This document shows positions 63,856 through 64,000 of a stretch of 64,000 nucleotides of DNA, piece after piece. The DNA is taken from contig LNEK01000037.1 in the NCBI GenBank assembly GCA_001464425.1, forward strand, positions 1-64,000, in the 5' to 3' direction. Each line of letters begins with the position of its first letter. Position 1 is the first letter of the stretch. The translations under genes and the position numbers were made by a program. The notes beneath the pieces were generated by a model that was given only the letters and a program-made list of their open reading frames with translations, did no database searches and was not told where the DNA came from. Origin of the DNA: Alphaproteobacteria bacterium Ga0077535 (GTDB lineage: Bacteria > Pseudomonadota > Alphaproteobacteria > Caulobacterales > Aquidulcibacteraceae).

Positions 63856-64000
63856 CTAGCGCAAACTATCGTTGATCTTATCCAAATCAGCCGCGCTTGG
63901 AATCAAATCCGCGTCCGTCAGCTTGTTCAGCGGCACGGACACGGTGTTCATGCCGTCGTGCAGATCGTGCGCATTCGGATCGACGAAGAGCAACCCCGTC
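63856..64000 (-). CDS. 2-oxoacid:ferredoxin oxidoreductase beta subunit, C-terminal end (runs off the window)
   Basis: The 47 C-terminal codons end at TAG 63856-63858. The translated stretch GLLFVDPNAHDLHDGMNTV, then PLNKLTDADLIP and a last helix DLDKINDSLR resemble the end of KorB/2-oxoglutarate ferredoxin oxidoreductase beta subunits. The thiamine-diphosphate site lies outside the window. The assignment rests on this short tail only. Confidence 0.65.
   Translation of the reverse strand, partial: TGLLFVDPNAHDLHDGMNTVSVPLNKLTDADLIPSAADLDKINDSLR

Overview
The window is a dense, high-GC chromosomal segment of an alphaproteobacterium. The lptC-lptA-lptB-rpoN block, a short RNase D, long-form Hpf with PtsN, many LAAC-type lipoproteins, an FeS-type photolyase with its DUF2256 partner, and Ku/LigD together suggest the Caulobacterales/Hyphomonadaceae branch. 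That placement is inference from gene content, not a database match. I annotate about 66 protein genes and two tRNAs. No rRNA, CRISPR array or transposase was found, and no stretch over 300 bases lacks a gene.

Left edge (1-1000): the N-terminal part of a P4-type integrase, with a repeat-rich promoter region, sits beside tRNA-Ser(GGA). This looks like one end of a genomic island that continues leftwards out of the window. 1.2-11.7 kb holds MsrA, a receiver/PAS-kinase pair whose kinase has an in-frame amber codon, an M3 peptidase, several lipoproteins and a frameshifted HTH gene. 11.9-14.2 kb is a small accessory patch directly behind lepA: a Cys-finger/DpnII-MboI-type nuclease gene meets, stop to stop, an Apea-like HEPN gene that is split at an 11-G tract. 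This is the best candidate for an undescribed defence-type system.

14.2-23.6 kb: lepA, tRNA-Leu(CAG), an M49-like peptidase, an acyl-CoA synthetase, rnd with two translationally coupled genes, and the photolyase/DUF2256/SDR group. 23.6-30.2 kb: a probable tyrosine catabolic operon (hppD, maiA, fahA plus VOC, SUKH, asparaginase-like and small membrane genes) read away from a divergent MarR regulator with an operator-like dyad between. 30.2-43.9 kb: a sugar dehydrogenase, a TIR/membrane pair, lptCAB, rpoN, then a block that separates rpoN from hpf-ptsN.

43.9-49.7 kb: a leucine/isovalerate operon (acyl-CoA dehydrogenase and both carboxylase subunits) carrying two unknown membrane or anchored proteins. 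49.8-53.2 kb: ku-ligD for non-homologous end joining. 53.2-57.5 kb: a lipoprotein, an enoyl-CoA hydratase, a HAD-UbiA fusion, GtrA and DUF72. 57.6-60.6 kb: a compact URC-type uracil catabolic operon (GTP cyclohydrolase II-like, DUF1688, Upp). 60.6-63.8 kb: a trans-4-hydroxyproline catabolic cluster (epimerase, DapA-family deaminase, FAD oxidoreductase). The window ends inside the C-terminus of a probable 2-oxoacid:ferredoxin oxidoreductase beta subunit.

Translational coupling is common (ATGA, GTGA and TGATG overlaps), and three loci carry broken frames: the amber codon, the HTH frameshift and the G-tract.
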